This document shows positions 61,988-64,000 of a stretch of DNA of 64,000 nucleotides, piece after piece. The notes beneath the pieces are model-generated. The model was not told where the DNA came from, did no database searches, and saw only the letters and a program-made list of their open reading frames with translations. Location: assembly GCA_018066965.1 (NCBI GenBank), contig JAGPVP010000083.1, forward strand, positions 1 through 64,000. Direction: 5' to 3'. The first letter of the stretch is position 1; every line of letters begins with the position of its first letter. Source of the DNA: Zhongshania sp. Its GTDB lineage: Bacteria; Pseudomonadota; Gammaproteobacteria; Pseudomonadales; Spongiibacteraceae. The position numbers and the translations under genes are program-made.

Positions 61988-62047
61988 TGCACCAACTTAG
62001 ACCCATCAAAAAATAAGCAAGTTTGATGTTGGTGCAAAAATGCACCA
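61988..62047. promoter_or_regulatory. Enhancer-like cluster of three TGCACCA elements incl. dyad TGGTGCA-AAAA-TGCACCA
   Basis: Perfect 7-bp dyad 62030-62047 plus TGCACCAAC at 61988, which pairs with GTTGGTGCA at 62028. Confidence 0.55.
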
Positions 62048-62499
62048 CTAGAACACACATAAAAGGCACGCTAGATTACAGGGCATAAACAATGCGCACT
62101 TATAGCTCAAGATTTAGGAGCCATACCGTCTATAGAAATTTTCCGGAAATTTGCAAAGGCATTTATAACTAGCCTGCACATAAACCAATTTGTTATTCCG
62201 ATAACCGTCAACATTAATTTAATAGCGTCCACATCTTCGCAAATAACCACTATACGAAAGGGCGCAGAATTGAAGGTCGAAAGCCTTAAAAAAACGACAG
62301 CAAAATACTGTGTTCTCAGGTGAGAGCTAAGGGAAAGAAAGGAAAGAAGGTAGCTAACCTACTGGCGAAAAAGGCAGGCCTGTTTACCATGAACTATATG
62401 CAATTTTTAAAGGAGTTAATTAAACACACAATTTTATATTGTTATTAGTTTGATAATTACTAGGTATACAAATTGAGGCGGGCTGTATTTATAGATAAA

Positions 62500-62532
62500 C
62501 CGCCCGTTAAACTCCTTATCGTGCCCGGGCGG
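62500..62532 (-). terminator. Hairpin CCGCCCG/CGGGCGG downstream of the cupredoxin gene
   Basis: 7-bp perfect stem, followed on the - strand by TTTATCTATAAAT. Confidence 0.6.
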
Positions 62533-62550
62533 AATAATAGATAGACTTAA

Positions 62551-63345
62551 TTACTTAACAATAATTTTTCCTGACATTTTATCGCCGTGAATACCGCAAA
62601 TATACGAATACTCACCAGGCTTATCAAAGATATGAGAGAAGCCCACATGCTGATGAAGCCTTGGGCTACGAACATCCCCCATTAGAATAATATGATTAGA
62701 GCCATCAAGGTTATTCCATGTAACCTCAGTGCCCGCCGTCACGGTCAACACCTCAGGGGAGAAACGCATAAAATCGACTATAGAAACAACATTTCCCGCT
62801 GCCTCTTTGCCAGCGGCATCAGCTGACACAACAACCGGACTTGGCGAGCCAATTTTCTTTATACCCGTCCCACTGCTTGCCGTAACTTTCTTTGGCACCG
62901 GCGTGGGCTTTGGCATCGACGCAGGCTTTGGTAGATTAGATGCCGCACCTGGGGCTGACGGAATTGAATGGGGCTGAGCCGAACCCGGCACCGGCATAGA
63001 TTGTCCTCCCGCCCCCGTCACATTTATGACGCCCTTCATAGAGGAGTGCAGACCACACTGATACTTGTAACTACCTGGCTCAGAAAATACCTGACTGTAA
63101 TCCGCGCCCTTACCGAGCCGATGGCTCTCTTTACCATCGATTAAAATAGTATGCGCGGAACCGTCAAGATTTTCCCAAACGACACTTTCACCGGGCTTAA
63201 CATTGACGACCTCAGGACCAAACTTATAATTTTTAATTTCAACTTTAGTCGAGTTACCTCCCGCTAATACATCCGACGATATCGCGGCACCTAAAAACAT
63301 TGTTAACGCCGCCAGCAGTGTGTAGAGACAATAATATTTTTTCAT
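62551..63345 (-). CDS. Secreted protein with two cupredoxin (plastocyanin/azurin-like) domains
   Basis: Two copies of (H)TILIDG...YKYQCGLHSSM and (H)IILMGD...YSYICGIHGDKM type-1 Cu ligand patterns joined by a Pro-rich linker; start MKKYYCLYTLLA approximate. Confidence 0.85.
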   Translation of the reverse strand: MKKYYCLYTLLAALTMFLGAAISSDVLAGGNSTKVEIKNYKFGPEVVNVKPGESVVWENLDGSAHTILIDGKESHRLGKGADYSQVFSEPGSYKYQCGLHSSMKGVINVTGAGGQSMPVPGSAQPHSIPSAPGAASNLPKPASMPKPTPVPKKVTASSGTGIKKIGSPSPVVVSADAAGKEAAGNVVSIVDFMRFSPEVLTVTAGTEVTWNNLDGSNHIILMGDVRSPRLHQHVGFSHIFDKPGEYSYICGIHGDKMSGKIIVK

Positions 63346-63406
63346 AAAAACCTCTGACACTACGCTCATCACAATTATATGTGCGAGCATAGCGTTGATT
63401 AGAAAA

Positions 63407-64000
63407 TTACTTTTTCTGACGCGAATTACGCATACGGTTAGTACGCCAAGTCATCCACACGCCAGTTATGGAAAGCAGCACTGCCGCAACACCGACAAAA
63501 TTAATTAAAGTCGTACCCATGGCCCCGAACAATCTGCCACTGTGTAAATCAATTAATACCTGTTCAAGTGCAACAGTAGGATGAGAAAACGGCTCAACAT
63601 CAGTTTTAGCTTCGTCCGACAAATTTGCCAAGGCTGACCAAGTAACTTGATCAGGAGAATCAAGTTCATTCCAAGTTAGCCCGTCTTCAGTAATATAGGT
63701 ATTCTCGCCTTGCAGGGCGAGATACGAACGACCATCCCGTTCTAACAAACCCAAACTACGAATATGACCCACCGGCAGCATATACCCGCTTTGCTCCTCA
63801 ATAACCGCACCCTCAGGAGATAGCAAAGTTAACTTGTCACTGGTTGCAACATACAAAATCTCACCTAGCGAGTTGTTAACATCTACAAAGCCGAGCGGCG
63901 ATGCAATATGTTGTTCCAATGCAATATCATCTAATACGGTATTTTCCGTAGTAGTGACCAACCAATGATCACCGGAGCGGAAGCCACTTTCTGGAACCTC
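63407..64000 (-). CDS. PepSY-associated TM domain protein (C-terminal part; continues past window end)
   Basis: C-terminal PTVALEQVLIDLHSGRLFGAMGTTLINFVGVAAVLLSITGVWMTWR; reading frame open to the window end. Confidence 0.75.
   Translation of the reverse strand, partial: EVPESGFRSGDHWLVTTTENTVLDDIALEQHIASPLGFVDVNNSLGEILYVATSDKLTLLSPEGAVIEEQSGYMLPVGHIRSLGLLERDGRSYLALQGENTYITEDGLTWNELDSPDQVTWSALANLSDEAKTDVEPFSHPTVALEQVLIDLHSGRLFGAMGTTLINFVGVAAVLLSITGVWMTWRTNRMRNSRQKK

Overview
This window is chromosomal DNA from a marine-type gammaproteobacterium. That placement is inferred from gene content and synteny (tol-ybgC-ruvBAC, bioBF-bioHC-bioD, lipAB/dac/rlpA/mltB/rodA/mrdA/rlmH/rsfS/nadD/proA). It is almost entirely protein coding. 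I saw no rRNA, tRNA, CRISPR array, transposase or phage gene. Most of it is housekeeping. The accessory parts worth a second look are: (1) an EF-hand protein / ECF sigma / membrane anti-sigma-like / CnrX-Spy-like sensor operon (9.0-11.0 kb); (2) a two-gene wax-ester cassette, WS/DGAT plus a two-domain fatty acyl reductase (12.9-16.3 kb); (3) a thrombospondin-type-3 lipoprotein with an exact 60-bp coding tandem repeat, paired with a TSP3-containing OmpA protein (22.1-26.6 kb); (4) a BirA-like operator overlapping the bioB promoter (31.65 kb); (5) a periplasmic Mo-hydroxylase / di-haem cytochrome operon preceded by a 13-bp inverted operator pair (35.3-38.8 kb); (6) a sigma-54-type promoter with an upstream enhancer-like dyad before an outer-membrane porin (60.5-62.05 kb); (7) a double cupredoxin next to a PepSY protein at the right edge. 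All calls come from reading the sequence and recalling protein families. No database search was run.
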